Part shown: piece by piece, positions 29,605 to 39,782 of the stretch | How the letters are laid out: every line of letters begins with the position of its first letter | Position numbering within the stretch: position 1 is the stretch's first letter | Source: Propioniciclava sp. MC1595 | GTDB lineage: Bacteria; Actinomycetota; Actinomycetes; Propionibacteriales; Propionibacteriaceae | Assembly (NCBI RefSeq): GCF_017569205.1 | Contig: NZ_CP071870.1 | Location: 1 to 64,000, forward strand | DNA: 64,000 nt | Direction of reading: 5' to 3' | Translations under genes and position numbers: made by a program | The notes under the pieces: generated by a model | Seen by the model: the letters and a program-made list of their open reading frames with translations, nothing else | Told to the model about the DNA's origin: nothing | Database searches by the model: none

Positions 29605-30079
29605 CCCGCCCCGGGAACGCCCGATGCCGTGGTCAGACGGTTCCAGTCGCAGATTGTTGTAGTTCGGTGGCGCCCCCTGTGTCCCGGGGCAGGTTGGTGC
29701 CGTGCTGGTGCGCCCGGTTGATCGTGGAGTCCACGTTCACTGACCAGTCGATCCGCCCGGCCGCGTCCGCCTGGGCCATCAGCATGGCGTGGATCTTGTC
29801 CCAGGTGCCGTCCTCGCTCCACGCTCGGTGCCGGGCCCACACGGTCTGCCACGCCCCGAACTCGGCGGGCAGGTCCCGCCACGGGCTCCCCGTGCGGTAG
29901 CGCCACACGATGCCCTCCACCACCAGCCGGTGATCCGCCCACGGCCGGCCACCCCTGGCACCGGCTCGGGGCATCAACGGCGCCAACCGAGCCCAGTCCT
30001 CATCGGTCAACACCGGCATCCGACTCACGGGACCTCACCCTGCCCGAGAAGCCCCTGCAGGGTAACGAGACACGCCCTA
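29132..30079 (-). mobile_element. IS5-family (IS427-like) insertion sequence, copy 1
   Basis: Perfect 17-base terminal inverted repeats start GGGCGTGTCTCGTAACC (29134-29150) and end at 30061-30077. A TA duplication lies outside each end. The element holds two overlapping transposase frames and sits in the broken DUF262-type gene. Comparison with the intact gene shows the insertion point directly. Confidence 0.92.
29633..30028 (-). CDS. IS5-family transposase, N-terminal part (orfA)
   Basis: The 131-residue frame begins MSRMPVLTDEDWARLAPLMP. It has the family's N-terminal DUF4096-like region (GGRPWADHRLVVEGIVWRYRTG) and the first catalytic Asp (WSVNVDSTINRAHQHG). It ends shortly after the presumed slip site. 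Together with orfB it would form a DDE transposase of about 270 residues. Confidence 0.85.
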   Translation of the reverse strand: MSRMPVLTDEDWARLAPLMPRAGARGGRPWADHRLVVEGIVWRYRTGSPWRDLPAEFGAWQTVWARHRAWSEDGTWDKIHAMLMAQADAAGRIDWSVNVDSTINRAHQHGTNLPRDTGGATELQQSATGTV

Positions 30080-30484
30080 GGCGCAGTTCCGATTCCCCGT
30101 CACGGACCCCCACGAGTTTCTCGTTGGGGCCGGGCCACAGGTCGATGATGCGCTCCGCCAGTGCCTGCCCGCGGTCGGTGATCTCGCTGGCACCCCACGT
30201 CGGGTGCTCCGCGATCGTCTGGTTCATCCGCACGCCGCTCTTGGCGAGCATCGTGCGTTTCTGAGAGAACGGCCGGTTGCTCAGCTCGCTGTTGTACCCG
30301 GTGAGCGTGAGATTCCCCAGCGTGTGGACCAGGCGCTCGTGCTCGAACGCCACCTCCGCCTCTGCCGGCAAGGTTGCGCCGAACTCGGTGCGCACGGCGT
30401 CCGTCAGGGTTTGCGGTAACACGTGCTCGATCGTGAGCTGCCTGGCATCGACCGGCTCCTTCGGACGCAGGGACTCCTCGAGCA

Positions 30485-30833
30485 GGCCCTTCACCTTCAT
30501 GCCGGCGATGGCGAGTTGCTCGGCAGCAATGTTCGAGGTGGTGAGTTCGGGCCAGATGGTGGCGCTTCCGCCGCCGTCGAGCGAGACCAAGATGCGGCCG
30601 GACACCGGAGAACTTGCCCTTCTTGTGGGCGGCTTGGCGTCCGTGCGTGAACTTCTGCGGTAGAAACCCTTGTTGCCACGACATTCTGTGTTCCCCCCCC
30701 CGTCGCGACCAGTGTTACTAGGGTGTTGTTTCCCGGGGAGGCGTTCCCCGGGGCCCCGCCGTGCGTTGCCCGGGCGGCCGCACCGACCGACCGCCCCCCG
30801 CCCGCCGCTTGCTTCCCGGAAGGATTGACGTTC
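30485..30833. other. Junction and upstream region of the DMT transporter gene
   Basis: No complete gene is visible. The reverse strand of 30485-30620 holds a short coding-like remnant (GRILVSLDGGGSATIWPEL) joined to the broken DUF262-type copy. I do not recognise its family. A run of nine C occurs at 30693-30701. The remaining bases should contain the promoter of the transporter gene at 30834. Confidence 0.4.
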
Positions 30834-32168
30834 ATGAACCAGTTGGCCAGCGCGAGGACAGGCGTCCCGGTCAAGGAGGTGACCCACGGCAAGGCCGTCC
30901 TCTGGCTGCTCCTCGGCACCCTCTTCCTCTCGGGGACCCCGTTGTGGGTCAAGGCTTCCAACATGGACCCGGCCACGCAAGCCTTCCTGCGTGTCATCCT
31001 CGGCTTTCTCATTCTCCTGCCCCTGGGGCTCCACGAAATCCGGCGCAAGGGAGGTCTGCACCGCCAAGGCATCATCCTGGCTGCGATCTCGGGCATCTTC
31101 CTCGGAATCGACTTCGTCGCCTGGAACTATTCGATCTTCCTGATCGGTTCCGGTGTCGCAGCGATTCTGCTCAACCTGCAGGTCGTGATCGTGCCGATGC
31201 TGACGGCCCTCATCGACAAGGTGAAGTTGCCCAAGTCGTTCGTCTTCATCCTGCCGATCATGATCGTCGGTGTCCTCTTTACCGGCGGCGTCTTCGAGCC
31301 GGCTGAGGGTGCGGCCGGCCCGGCGATGATCGGCGGGATCAAGACGTCGGTCATCGGTACCGCCGCCGGTCTCACCTCCGGCCTGTGCTACTCCCTCTAC
31401 CTGTACCTTTCGCGGAAGGCGTCCACCAGTGCCCCGCGCAAGGACCTCTACATCCAGCCGATGATGTACACGATGCTGGCCCAGGCGGTTGCCCCGGTCA
31501 TCTGGATGTTCACCGGCGGCAACGGCTTCAACATCACCCGCGGCGTTCTCACCCAGGACCCGACCACCGGCGAGATGGTGCTGCCGACGACGCTGGGCGC
31601 CAACCCGTCCCTGCGCGAGGCCACCATGGCCGGCGACCCGATCAACTTCGGCAACTGGGTCGCCCTGGCCCTGCTGATCGTCCTCGGCCAGGCTGCTGCC
31701 TGGACCCTCGTCCAGTACGGCTCGGTCTGGCTGCACCCGACCCTGTCCGCCGGCATCCTGCTGCTCTCGCCCGTGACCTCGGTCATCATCGCTGGCCCCC
31801 TGTTCGCCGAGTGGCCGTCCTGGCTGCAGTGGGTGGGCGTGGCGCTGATCCTCGCGTGTGTCGGGTGGCAGAACGGGTTGATCCAGGCAGGCGTCGGAGC
31901 GCTCACCGGCAAGAGGAGAGCGGGCTCCGCAGAGCTTGGGGCCGATGCTGCCGCCGTTCCACGAGAACGCCAGGGGGCGAGGAGCCGTGCCGTGTTCGCC
32001 CTGCTCGGCGCCGCTGCGGTGCTCCTCGGCATCGCCGCCGCCGCACACAACTTCGTGACAGGCCAGATCGGCTGGAACACGGCCTTCACCATCGCGCAGA
32101 CGGTCGTCGCCGCGGCCCTGATGGTCATCGTCATCCAGGATGGGCAGGGGGGAGGCGAGAGATCCTGA
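30834..32168 (+). CDS. DMT-superfamily (EamA-like) transporter
   Basis: The 444-residue membrane protein starts after GGAAGGA. It shows the two-repeat EamA layout with about ten helices, for example TPLWVKASNMDPATQAFLRV, IGSGVAAILLNLQVVIVPML and GILLLSPVTSVIIAGPL. A loop of about 60 residues (TGGNGFNITRGVLTQDPTTG) separates the halves. Two extra C-terminal helices follow residue 380. It is the first gene before the urease operon, separated by a hairpin. A substrate linked to urea or ammonium metabolism is possible, but nothing in the sequence proves it. Confidence 0.82.
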   Translation: MNQLASARTGVPVKEVTHGKAVLWLLLGTLFLSGTPLWVKASNMDPATQAFLRVILGFLILLPLGLHEIRRKGGLHRQGIILAAISGIFLGIDFVAWNYSIFLIGSGVAAILLNLQVVIVPMLTALIDKVKLPKSFVFILPIMIVGVLFTGGVFEPAEGAAGPAMIGGIKTSVIGTAAGLTSGLCYSLYLYLSRKASTSAPRKDLYIQPMMYTMLAQAVAPVIWMFTGGNGFNITRGVLTQDPTTGEMVLPTTLGANPSLREATMAGDPINFGNWVALALLIVLGQAAAWTLVQYGSVWLHPTLSAGILLLSPVTSVIIAGPLFAEWPSWLQWVGVALILACVGWQNGLIQAGVGALTGKRRAGSAELGADAAAVPRERQGARSRAVFALLGAAAVLLGIAAAAHNFVTGQIGWNTAFTIAQTVVAAALMVIVIQDGQGGGERS

Positions 32169-32184
32169 CCGCCCTGGCGCGGGT

Positions 32185-32207
32185 GGGCGCCCGGGTCACG
32201 GGCGCCC
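32185..32207. terminator. Hairpin between the DMT gene and ureAB
   Basis: Perfect 9-base arms GGGCGCCCG and CGGGCGCCC flank a 5-base loop, GGTCA. It lies 17 bases after the transporter stop. It could terminate that gene or attenuate read-through into the urease genes. No T tail is present. Confidence 0.6.
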
Positions 32208-32278
32208 CCTGGCACTTCCACTCCCCATCCCGTTCCATCTCGTCAACAAAATCAGCTCCATCGATCTAGGAGGAAGAC

Positions 32279-32950
32279 GTGCGGATCACACCGCGAGAAC
32301 AAGAGAAGCTGCTCATCGTCGTGGCAGCAGACGTTGCCCGCCGCCGGAAGGAGCGCGGCGTGAAGCTGAACCACCCCGAGGCCGTGGCACTCATCACGTC
32401 CGAGATCATGGAGGGCGCCCGTGACGGGCGCGCCGTGGCCGACCTGATGAGCTTCGGCACCACCATCCTGACCGCATCCGACGTGATGGACGGCGTCGCC
32501 GAACTCATCGACGTGATCCAGGTCGAGGCCACGTTCCCCGACGGCACCAAGCTCGTCTCCGTCCACGACCCCATCCGTGCCGCGGTGGGCGTCGACGCCG
32601 GCGAGGCCGGTGCGCGCCCCGGTGAGGTCATCCTCAACGACGAGCCCGTCGTCATCAACGAGGGTCGCGAGGCCATCACGGTCGACGTCAAGAACACCGG
32701 CGACCGCCCCGTCCAGGTCGGTTCACACTTCCACTTCGCCGAGGTCAACTCGGCGTTGGAGTTCGACCGCGACGCCACGGTCGGCTTCCGCCTCGACATC
32801 CCCGCGGGCACCGCCGCGCGGTTCGAGCCGGGTGACGCCAGAGCGGTGAACCTCGTGGCCTTCGCGGGCAACCGCGCGGTCTACGGGTTCAACAACCGCC
32901 ACGAGGGCCCACTGGACGCGGCCGCGAGCAAGAAGGAGAACGCATCATGA
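32279..32950 (+). CDS. ureAB: Urease gamma-beta fusion subunit (UreAB)
   Basis: The 223-residue protein joins the gamma subunit (residues 1-100, [27 protein letters not shown] and the ASDVMDGV end) to the beta subunit (from about 105, [19 protein letters not shown], then [10 protein letters not shown]). Such fusions occur in several bacteria, while many keep separate genes. It scaffolds the catalytic UreC. The GTG start follows AGGAGGAAG. The stop overlaps the ureC ATG, so translation is coupled. Confidence 0.96.
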   Translation: MRITPREQEKLLIVVAADVARRRKERGVKLNHPEAVALITSEIMEGARDGRAVADLMSFGTTILTASDVMDGVAELIDVIQVEATFPDGTKLVSVHDPIRAAVGVDAGEAGARPGEVILNDEPVVINEGREAITVDVKNTGDRPVQVGSHFHFAEVNSALEFDRDATVGFRLDIPAGTAARFEPGDARAVNLVAFAGNRAVYGFNNRHEGPLDAAASKKENAS

Positions 32951-34659
32951 GCCAGAAGATCGAGCGCCGCCAGTACGTCGAACTCTACGGCCCCACCACC
33001 GGCGATGCCGTCCGCCTCGGCGACACCGACTTGTTCGCGAAGGTGGAGCGCGACCTCGCCGTCTACGGTGACGAGGCCGTGTTTGGTGGCGGCAAGGTGA
33101 TCCGCGACGGCATGGGTCAGAACTCCCGGGTCACGCGGTCGGAGAACATCCCCGACACCGTCATCACCAACGCGCTGATCATCGACCACTCGGGCATCTA
33201 CAAGGCCGACGTCGGCCTGCGGGACGGCCGGATCTTCGCCATCGGCAAGGCCGGCAACCCCGACGTCCAGGAGGGCGTCGACATCACGATCGGCGTGGCG
33301 ACCGAGGTCATCGCCGGTGAGGGCAAGATCCTCACCGCGGGTGGCATCGACACCCACATCCATTACATCTCGACCGACCAGATCGGCGTCGCGTTGGCGT
33401 CCGGCCTGACGACGATGATCGGTGGTGGCACGGGCCCGGCCGAGGGCACCAAGGCGACCACGATCACGCCCGGCCCCTGGTGGGTCAAGAGGATGCTGCA
33501 GGCCACCGATGACTTCCCGATGAACATCGGCATCCTCGGCAAGGGCCACGGGTCCGCCCCCGAGGCGCTGGCCGAGCAGATCACCGCCGGCGCCTGTGGA
33601 CTGAAGGTGCACGAGGACTGGGGCTCGACCCACTCGTCCATCGACACCTCGCTGAGCGTCGCGGACGAATACGACATCCAGGTGGCGATCCACACCGACA
33701 CCCTGAACGAGGGCGGCTTCGTGGACGACACGATCGCCTCGATCAACGGTCGCGTGATCCACACGTTCCACACCGAGGGTGCCGGCGGCGGACACGCCCC
33801 CGACATCATCAAGATCGCGGGCCTGCCCAACATCCTCCCGGCATCGACCAACCCGACGCTGCCCTTCACGGTCAACACGGCCGAGGAGCACATGGACATG
33901 CTGATGGTGTGCCACCACCTGAAGCCGTCCATCCCGGAGGACGTCGCGTTCGCCGACTCCCGCATCCGCAAGGAGACGATCGCGGCCGAGGACGTCCTGC
34001 ACGACATGGGCGTCTTCGCGATCACCTCGTCCGACTCCCAGGCCATGGGTCGCATCGGCGAGGTCATCACCCGCACCTGGCAGGTGGCCGACTCGATGAA
34101 GGCCCAGCGCGGCCCGCTCGAGGGTGACTCCGAGCACGACGACAACAACCGCATCAAGCGCTACATCGCCAAGTACACGATCAACCCCGCCATCGCGCAC
34201 GGCATCGGCGACGAGGTCGGCTCGGTGGAGGTCGGCAAGTTCGCCGACCTGGTGCTCTGGGACCCGAAGTTCTTCGGGGCCAAGCCCGACCTGGTCATCA
34301 AGGGCGGCATCATCGCCAACGCGGTCATGGGTGACGCCAACGCGTCCATCCCGACGCCGCAGCCGCGGACGATGCGCAACCAGTTCGGCGCCCACGGGCG
34401 TGCGCGCGGCGAGAGCAGCCTCGTGTTCGTCTCGCAGGCGTCGCTGGACGCCGGCGTCCCGGAGGAGTTGGGCCTCACCAAGAAGCCCTACGCAGTCCAC
34501 GGGATCCGGAACCTCACGAAGGCCGACCTCAAGCTCAACTGCGAGACGCCCGACATCAAGGTCGACGCGCAGACGTACGAGGTCTCGATCAACGGGGAGG
34601 TGCTGACGTCCGAGCCTGCCGAGAAGGTGGCCCTGGCGCAGCGCTACTTCCTCTTCTGA
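32947..34659 (+). CDS. ureC: Urease alpha (catalytic) subunit
   Basis: UreC hydrolyses urea to ammonia and carbamate at a dinickel site. The 570-residue product keeps every key residue. H137 and H139 lie in DTHIHY. The carbamylated K220 and H222 lie in LKVHEDWG. H249 (IHTDTLNE), H275 (HTFHTEG), the flap HH at 323-324 (VCHHLKP) and D363 (TSSDSQAMG) are all present. Length is standard. It is the second gene of the operon and overlaps ureAB by four bases. Confidence 0.98.
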   Translation: MSQKIERRQYVELYGPTTGDAVRLGDTDLFAKVERDLAVYGDEAVFGGGKVIRDGMGQNSRVTRSENIPDTVITNALIIDHSGIYKADVGLRDGRIFAIGKAGNPDVQEGVDITIGVATEVIAGEGKILTAGGIDTHIHYISTDQIGVALASGLTTMIGGGTGPAEGTKATTITPGPWWVKRMLQATDDFPMNIGILGKGHGSAPEALAEQITAGACGLKVHEDWGSTHSSIDTSLSVADEYDIQVAIHTDTLNEGGFVDDTIASINGRVIHTFHTEGAGGGHAPDIIKIAGLPNILPASTNPTLPFTVNTAEEHMDMLMVCHHLKPSIPEDVAFADSRIRKETIAAEDVLHDMGVFAITSSDSQAMGRIGEVITRTWQVADSMKAQRGPLEGDSEHDDNNRIKRYIAKYTINPAIAHGIGDEVGSVEVGKFADLVLWDPKFFGAKPDLVIKGGIIANAVMGDANASIPTPQPRTMRNQFGAHGRARGESSLVFVSQASLDAGVPEELGLTKKPYAVHGIRNLTKADLKLNCETPDIKVDAQTYEVSINGEVLTSEPAEKVALAQRYFLF

Positions 34660-34671
34660 TGGAGGAGCCCG

Positions 34672-34705
34672 GGGGAGGGCCGGTGACACCACCACGGCCC
34701 TCCCC
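34672..34705 (+). terminator. Hairpin between ureC and ureE
   Basis: Arms of 11 bases, GGGGAGGGCCG and CGGCCCTCCCC, flank a 12-base loop in the 79-base ureC-ureE gap. It is followed by CTTCGG rather than a T run. It may lower expression of the accessory genes relative to the structural genes or protect the structural mRNA. Confidence 0.55.
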
Positions 34706-34738
34706 TTCGGCTGGCCCCGAACACCACGCGAAGGAACC

Positions 34739-35209
34739 ATGCTCATCACCCAGATCCAAGGGAACGTGCACGAACGGCCGCTGCCCGAGGGAACCCATGT
34801 CGAGACCATCACGGTCCCCAGTTCACAGCTGGTCAAGCGCATCCAGCGGCTGCGCACCGACCACGACAACGAGGTGGGCGTCCGCCTGCCTACCGGGGCG
34901 CCGGACCTGCGCGATGGCGACATCCTCTCCCACGACGGGCACAATGCGATCGTGCTGAAGGTCGAGGCGTCCGACGTGCTGGTCATCAAGGCCCGCACGA
35001 TTCTGGAGATGGCGATCGTGGCCCACACGCTGGGCAACCGCCACCTGCAGGCGCAGTTCTTCGGCGCCGACTCCGAGTACGGAGCCGAGGTCATGGTCGT
35101 CCAGTACGACCACACCGTCGAGGCCTACCTCGAGCACGTCGGGGTGCCATTCGAGCGACAGGATCGGGTCATGCCCGTCCCGTTCCGGCACAGTGAGCAC
35201 ACCCATTGA
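34739..35209 (+). CDS. ureE: Urease accessory protein UreE (nickel chaperone)
   Basis: UreE hands nickel to the UreFGD complex. The 156-residue protein has the N-terminal peptide-binding domain (IQGNVHERPLPEGTHVETITV) and the C-terminal metal domain (MAIVAHTLGNRHLQAQF, whose HxxGNRH carries the conserved His). The tail ends HSEHTH, a short His cluster rather than the long His-rich tail of some homologues. GAAGGA precedes the ATG. The stop overlaps the TTG of ureF. Confidence 0.95.
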   Translation: MLITQIQGNVHERPLPEGTHVETITVPSSQLVKRIQRLRTDHDNEVGVRLPTGAPDLRDGDILSHDGHNAIVLKVEASDVLVIKARTILEMAIVAHTLGNRHLQAQFFGADSEYGAEVMVVQYDHTVEAYLEHVGVPFERQDRVMPVPFRHSEHTH

Positions 35210-35844
35210 GACCCCTCGCCCTGCTGCTCCAGCTGAGTGACTCCGCCCTGCCCACGGGCGGGTTCAGCCACTCGTTCGGCTTCGAGCAGTACATCTCCCG
35301 CGGCGAGATCCGCGACGCCGCCACGTTCTCGGCGTGGCTGCGCGTCTACACCGCCAACCAGCTGACCCACACGGACGCCTTGGCCATGCGTCTGTTCTAC
35401 GAAGGGTTGCCCGAGGCCGACCTGGCCGACCGGGTGGTCGCCAGCACCCTGCCCGCCCAGCTGCGGGCGGCCGACGTGGCCATGGCCAAGCGGCTGCGCA
35501 CCATCGGCGCCGACGCGTTGGGCGTCCCGCGCGCGGAGACCGAGTTGGCGCACCCGGCGATCGAGTTCGCCCGCATCGCGCAGCATTTCGACGTGCCCTG
35601 CGAGGACGCCATCGTCGGGCACCTGAGCGCCACGGTGAACACCCTCACGCAGAACGCGGTGCGGGGGATCCCGATCGGCCAGTCCGACGGGCAACGGGTC
35701 GTCACGGCGGCCCACGCCTGGGTCGAGAACGCCTGCCGGCGGGTGTGGACACTGGAGGAGGGCGACCTCGGCATGGTCGCCCCCGGGCTCGAGGTGGCCC
35801 AGATGCAGCACGAGCGCCTGCGGGCGCGCATGTTCATGAGTTAG
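35206..35844 (+). CDS. ureF: Urease accessory protein UreF
   Basis: UreF acts with UreD and UreG in GTP-dependent insertion of nickel into apo-urease. The 212-residue, mostly helical protein shows the family start [20 protein letters not shown] and the mid-part [14 protein letters not shown]. The start is a TTG that shares bases with the ureE stop (TTGA), the only start giving the conserved N-terminus. Length is usual. The gene is followed 10 bases later by ureG. Confidence 0.95.
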   Translation: MRPLALLLQLSDSALPTGGFSHSFGFEQYISRGEIRDAATFSAWLRVYTANQLTHTDALAMRLFYEGLPEADLADRVVASTLPAQLRAADVAMAKRLRTIGADALGVPRAETELAHPAIEFARIAQHFDVPCEDAIVGHLSATVNTLTQNAVRGIPIGQSDGQRVVTAAHAWVENACRRVWTLEEGDLGMVAPGLEVAQMQHERLRARMFMS

Positions 35845-35854
35845 GAGAGAAAGC

Positions 35855-36471
<617 letters not shown>

Positions 36472-36475
<4 letters not shown>

Positions 36476-37347
36476 GTTCGGCCCTGGGGTTCAGCCCGGC
36501 CGCGTCCGGGCGGGCAGCGTACGCGGGGACGATGAACCTGTCCGTGGGGCGGTCCGGCGACCGTTCCCGGCCTGTGCGGACCGAGAGCGCCGGCGTCCTG
36601 CGGTTGATGAAGCCGCTCCACCTGGACGACTCGGGGCAGGTCGCCTACTTCGTCGTGAACCCGGGCGGTGCCTACTTCAGCGAGGCCTGCCGGATGGACG
36701 TCGAGGTGTTGCCCGGCGCCAGCCTGCTGCTGTCCTCGCAGGGCGCCACCCGCATCTACCGGACGCCCCGCGGCCCGGCCGTGCAGGAAGCCGCCTTCAC
36801 GGTGGGGGAGGGCGCTCGGCTGGAGTACGTCCCCGACCAGCTCATCGCCTACCGGGACGCCGACTACCGCCAGGTGACCACGATCACGATGGCGGCCGGC
36901 GCGCAGGTGTTCGTGGAGGAGATCGTCACCCCCGGCTGGGACCCCGACGGGACCCCCTTCACCTACACCGGCATGCTGTTGCGCCTGGAGGTCCGCCATG
37001 CCGACGGCGGCCTCGTGTGCGCCGACAACGTGCGGATCGTGCCCGGCGACATCGGGGCGGCCATCGACGGCATCGGCTACCTGGAGGGCTCCTCCCACAT
37101 GGGCAACGTGCTGATCCTCGGCCAGCACGTCGACGAGGCCTACGTGGATGCCGTGCGGGAGCTGGTGGACGCGTCCGGCTTGGCGCGGGCGGGGGTGACG
37201 TCCGGTGCGCGCCACGGGATCCCGTGGGTCATGGTGCGTGCGTTGGCGTCCTCGACCGACGTCCTCAGCGCCCTGGTGCTGTCCGTCAACGAGCACGACC
37301 GGTCGGTCACGACCGGGCAGCGCCGCCTGAACCTGCGTCGGTACTGA
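36472..37347 (+). CDS. ureD: Urease accessory protein UreD (UreH)
   Basis: UreD bridges UreF and UreG to apo-urease during nickel insertion. The 291-residue beta-rich protein shows family segments: [34 protein letters not shown] and [13 protein letters not shown]. The ATG overlaps the ureG stop. It is the last urease gene and ends 6 bases from the convergent nickel importer operon, with no room for a separate terminator. In this operon ureD comes last instead of first. Confidence 0.94.
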
Positions 37348-37353
37348 CCCAGC

Positions 37354-37971
37354 TCACCGGGTGCCGCGCACAGCGTCGGTCAGGTCCAGCGAGCGGGTGG
37401 CCAACCTCCGGGTCAGCGCTGGTGAGTGCGAGACGAAGACCAGCCCGAGGTTGCGGCGCTCGGCCTCAGCCAGCAGGAACCCCCAGATGCGCGCCTGGGT
37501 GACGGCGTCCAGCATCGTGGTGATCTCGTCGGCGATGAGGTACGCCGGGTTGGCCGTCAACGCCCGGGCGATGCAGAAGCGCTGCATCTCGCCCCCGGAC
37601 AACTCATGCGGATGCCGGGTCAGCCACTTCTTCTGGATCCCCAACGCGTCGAGCACCCGCCCCTCAGGCTCGCCGGCCTCGGCGAGACTGCTCGCCATCC
37701 GCAACCGCGGGTCGAGCACACGCTCGGGATGTTGGTTGATCAGCTGCACCGGGCAGACACCCCGCTCGGGCAGCGGCACCCCGTCGATCAGCACCTGCCC
37801 GGCCCGGGGCCGCTCGTAGCCCGCCAGTAGCCGGCACAGGGTCGTCTTCCCGAACCCGGACGGCGCGCGCAGCGCCAGCCGCTCCCCCGGCGACACGCTC
37901 AGGCTGAGCCCTTCGAACACCGGCCGGCTCGCTCCTGCGTGCCGGAACCCGAGATCACGTGCCTGGAGCAT
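37354..37971 (-). CDS. ABC transporter ATPase (nickel/peptide type), second subunit
   Basis: The 205-residue ATPase starts MLQARDLGFRHAGASR. Walker A is APSGFGKTT, the signature is ELSGGEMQRFCIARA, and Walker B is YLIADEITTMLD. An H-loop follows (VFVSHSPAL). It is short for the OppF/NikE family. The usual Glu after Walker B Asp is present. It overlaps the upstream ATPase gene and is the last gene of a five-gene reverse importer operon that converges on the urease operon. Nickel as substrate is inferred from that context. Confidence 0.88.
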   Translation of the reverse strand: MLQARDLGFRHAGASRPVFEGLSLSVSPGERLALRAPSGFGKTTLCRLLAGYERPRAGQVLIDGVPLPERGVCPVQLINQHPERVLDPRLRMASSLAEAGEPEGRVLDALGIQKKWLTRHPHELSGGEMQRFCIARALTANPAYLIADEITTMLDAVTQARIWGFLLAEAERRNLGLVFVSHSPALTRRLATRSLDLTDAVRGTR

Positions 37972-38908
37972 CGCGCCCCTCCTCCTGCGACGCCCCGGGC
38001 TCAGAGGCCCCCTCGGCCACGACGAAGTCGTGCTCGGGCAGCGCATGCCACAGCGCCCGCGAGAACGGATGCCGCAGCAGCTCGGGGCGCGCGAAGCGGC
38101 TCACCGGCACCTCTTCGACGACAGCGCCGTCCTGGAAGACCGCCACCCGGTCGGCCACCTGCAGGGCCAACTCGATGTCGTGGGTGATCAGCAGAACCCC
38201 ACCGCCCGCGTCGGCGAAGTCGCGGAAGTCGCCGAGCGCCTGCACCGCCAGTTCGAGGTCGAGGCCGGGCGTCGGCTCGTCGGCGATGATGACCCGCGGG
38301 TCGTCCATCAGCGCGCAACACAGCAGGACGCGCCGCGCCATCCCGCCCGACAACTGGTGCGGGTACAGCCGCGCCACGTCGGCGTCCAGGCCGTAGCGGG
38401 CGAACAGCTCCCGCTGGAGGAGCCTCCGGCGCTGGGCGTCCGCGCGGTCAGTGGCAGCACCCTGCACCTGCCGACCGACCTTCATCGTGGGGTCCAGGTA
38501 CGCGATGCTCTGGGGCACCAGCGACAGCCCGTTGCCCCGTAGGCGGCGCAAGCCCGCGGCGTCCTGCAGTTCGCCGTCGACCCAGATCCGGCCCCGGACG
38601 AGTGCGTTCGGCTCGTAGAAGCCCATGATCGCGTCCGCCAGCAGGGTCTTTCCCGCACCGGACGCCCCCACCACCGCCACCACCTCGGCCGCGTGCACCG
38701 AGATGTTCAGGCCCTCGATGGTGGGGAACATCTGCTGGCGCGCCGCGAAGAACGACGCCCCGGGGTCGTACATGCGAAATCCGATCGACAGGTCTTCGAC
38801 CTGCAGCAGGTGGTGTCCGGCGACATGGCGGCTGGCCGACGCGTGCGTGTGCCCGTGGTGGTCCTGGGCCGCGTCGTGGGCGTCGAATGCGTGGCGAGTG
38901 CGGTCCAT
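37955..38908 (-). CDS. ABC transporter ATPase with His-rich N-terminus
   Basis: The 317-residue NikD/OppD-type ATPase starts MDRTRHAFDAHDAAQDHHGH. About ten His/Asp residues fall in its first 35 positions, before the core begins (HLLQVEDLSIGF). Walker A is GASGAGKTLL, the signature is LSGGMARRVLLC, and Walker B is VIIADEPTPGLD. The C-terminal Opp extension follows (HPFSRALWHALPE). The His-rich head may bind Ni and regulate or store it. This is unusual for the subunit and supports nickel as substrate. Confidence 0.88.
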   Translation of the reverse strand: MDRTRHAFDAHDAAQDHHGHTHASASRHVAGHHLLQVEDLSIGFRMYDPGASFFAARQQMFPTIEGLNISVHAAEVVAVVGASGAGKTLLADAIMGFYEPNALVRGRIWVDGELQDAAGLRRLRGNGLSLVPQSIAYLDPTMKVGRQVQGAATDRADAQRRRLLQRELFARYGLDADVARLYPHQLSGGMARRVLLCCALMDDPRVIIADEPTPGLDLELAVQALGDFRDFADAGGGVLLITHDIELALQVADRVAVFQDGAVVEEVPVSRFARPELLRHPFSRALWHALPEHDFVVAEGASEPGASQEEGRDAPGT

Positions 38909-38912
38909 GGCG

Positions 38913-39782
38913 TCAGTCCTGCGCACTGGAGGGGTCGACGATGCGGCGCAGACGCGTGCCCACCAGGTCGAACGACACCACCACCAGCACCAGCGCCACG
39001 CCCGGGAAGATCGCCAGCCACCACAGTCCGGCCGACAGGTACTTCATCGCCTCCGACAAGATGATGCCGATCGCCGGCTGCTCGGGCGGCAACCCGAACC
39101 CGAGGAAGGTGACGGCCGCCTCGTGCAGGATCGCGTGCGGGAAGAGCAGCGCCAGGCCGACCAGGAACTGCGGCAGGACATAGGGCAGCACATGCTGTAC
39201 CGCGATCTGCACGCGGCTGCGGCCCAGCTTCTGCGCGACCTCGACGAAGCCGGCCTCCCGGCACTGCAGCACCTCGGCTCGCACCACGCGGGCCAGGCTC
39301 GGCCAGTGGGTCACGGCGATGCCGACAGTCACCCCCCAATACCCCTTGCCCAGCGCGAACGAGATCAAGATGAGCAGCACGATGTGCGGCACCCCCAGCA
39401 CCAGGTCGATCAGCCAGGTGATGGCCGCGTCCACGCGCCGCCCGCCCAGCGCGGACGCCGTGCCGAGCGTCAGGGCGATCAGCGCCGACACGGTGGCCGC
39501 CAGGAGCCCGACCCGGATGCTGGTGGCCAGACCGGCGAGGGTGCGCCAGAACATGTCCCTGCCCATCCAGTCGGTGCCGAACAGGCGCCCCGGGCCGGGA
39601 GGCAGGTTCTTGGCCAGGAAGTCGGTCCGGGTGGCCGCGTCCTCGAACGCGCTACCCGTCAGCAACACCGCGACGAGCACGGCCGCGGCCACCACCAACG
39701 TCACGACGGTCGCCCGGCGGTTGGCGAACCGGACGCGTCCTGGCTCGTGCAGCAGCGGTGACAGTGATTCGGCAGCGCTCAT
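38913..39782 (-). CDS. ABC transporter permease (NikC/DppC type)
   Basis: The 289-residue inner-membrane protein has an N-terminal helix followed by the binding-protein-dependent permease domain. The family segment FGTDWMGRDMFWRTLAGLATSI and the EAA-loop region (CREAGFVEVAQKLGRSRVQIAVQHVLP) are clear. Six hydrophobic spans are visible. Its ATG overlaps the stop of the partner permease. With that protein it should form the translocation pore. Confidence 0.93.
   Translation of the reverse strand: MSAAESLSPLLHEPGRVRFANRRATVVTLVVAAAVLVAVLLTGSAFEDAATRTDFLAKNLPPGPGRLFGTDWMGRDMFWRTLAGLATSIRVGLLAATVSALIALTLGTASALGGRRVDAAITWLIDLVLGVPHIVLLILISFALGKGYWGVTVGIAVTHWPSLARVVRAEVLQCREAGFVEVAQKLGRSRVQIAVQHVLPYVLPQFLVGLALLFPHAILHEAAVTFLGFGLPPEQPAIGIILSEAMKYLSAGLWWLAIFPGVALVLVVVSFDLVGTRLRRIVDPSSAQD

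Larger units (their letters stand above)
28530..30484 (-). pseudogene. Broken copy of the DUF262-ATL-DUF4268 gene, split by an IS
   Basis: This reverse-strand stretch is a close copy of the 3' half of the intact gene at 45257-47782. It keeps the DUF1524 motif IEHVLPQ and the alkyltransferase-like segment, which differs by a few residues (EIPSGRWTTHGEV against GLPSGRWTTYGEV). It lacks about 190 bases near 28655, has lost the whole DUF262 half, and is interrupted by an IS5-family element at 29132-30079. Homology stops abruptly at about 30484. It cannot encode a working protein. Confidence 0.85.

Noticed and set aside
30693-30701. Nine-C tract as a phase-variation switch
   Set aside because: It lies about 130 bases before the transporter start, outside any coding frame or recognisable promoter spacer. 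A single tract is not enough evidence.
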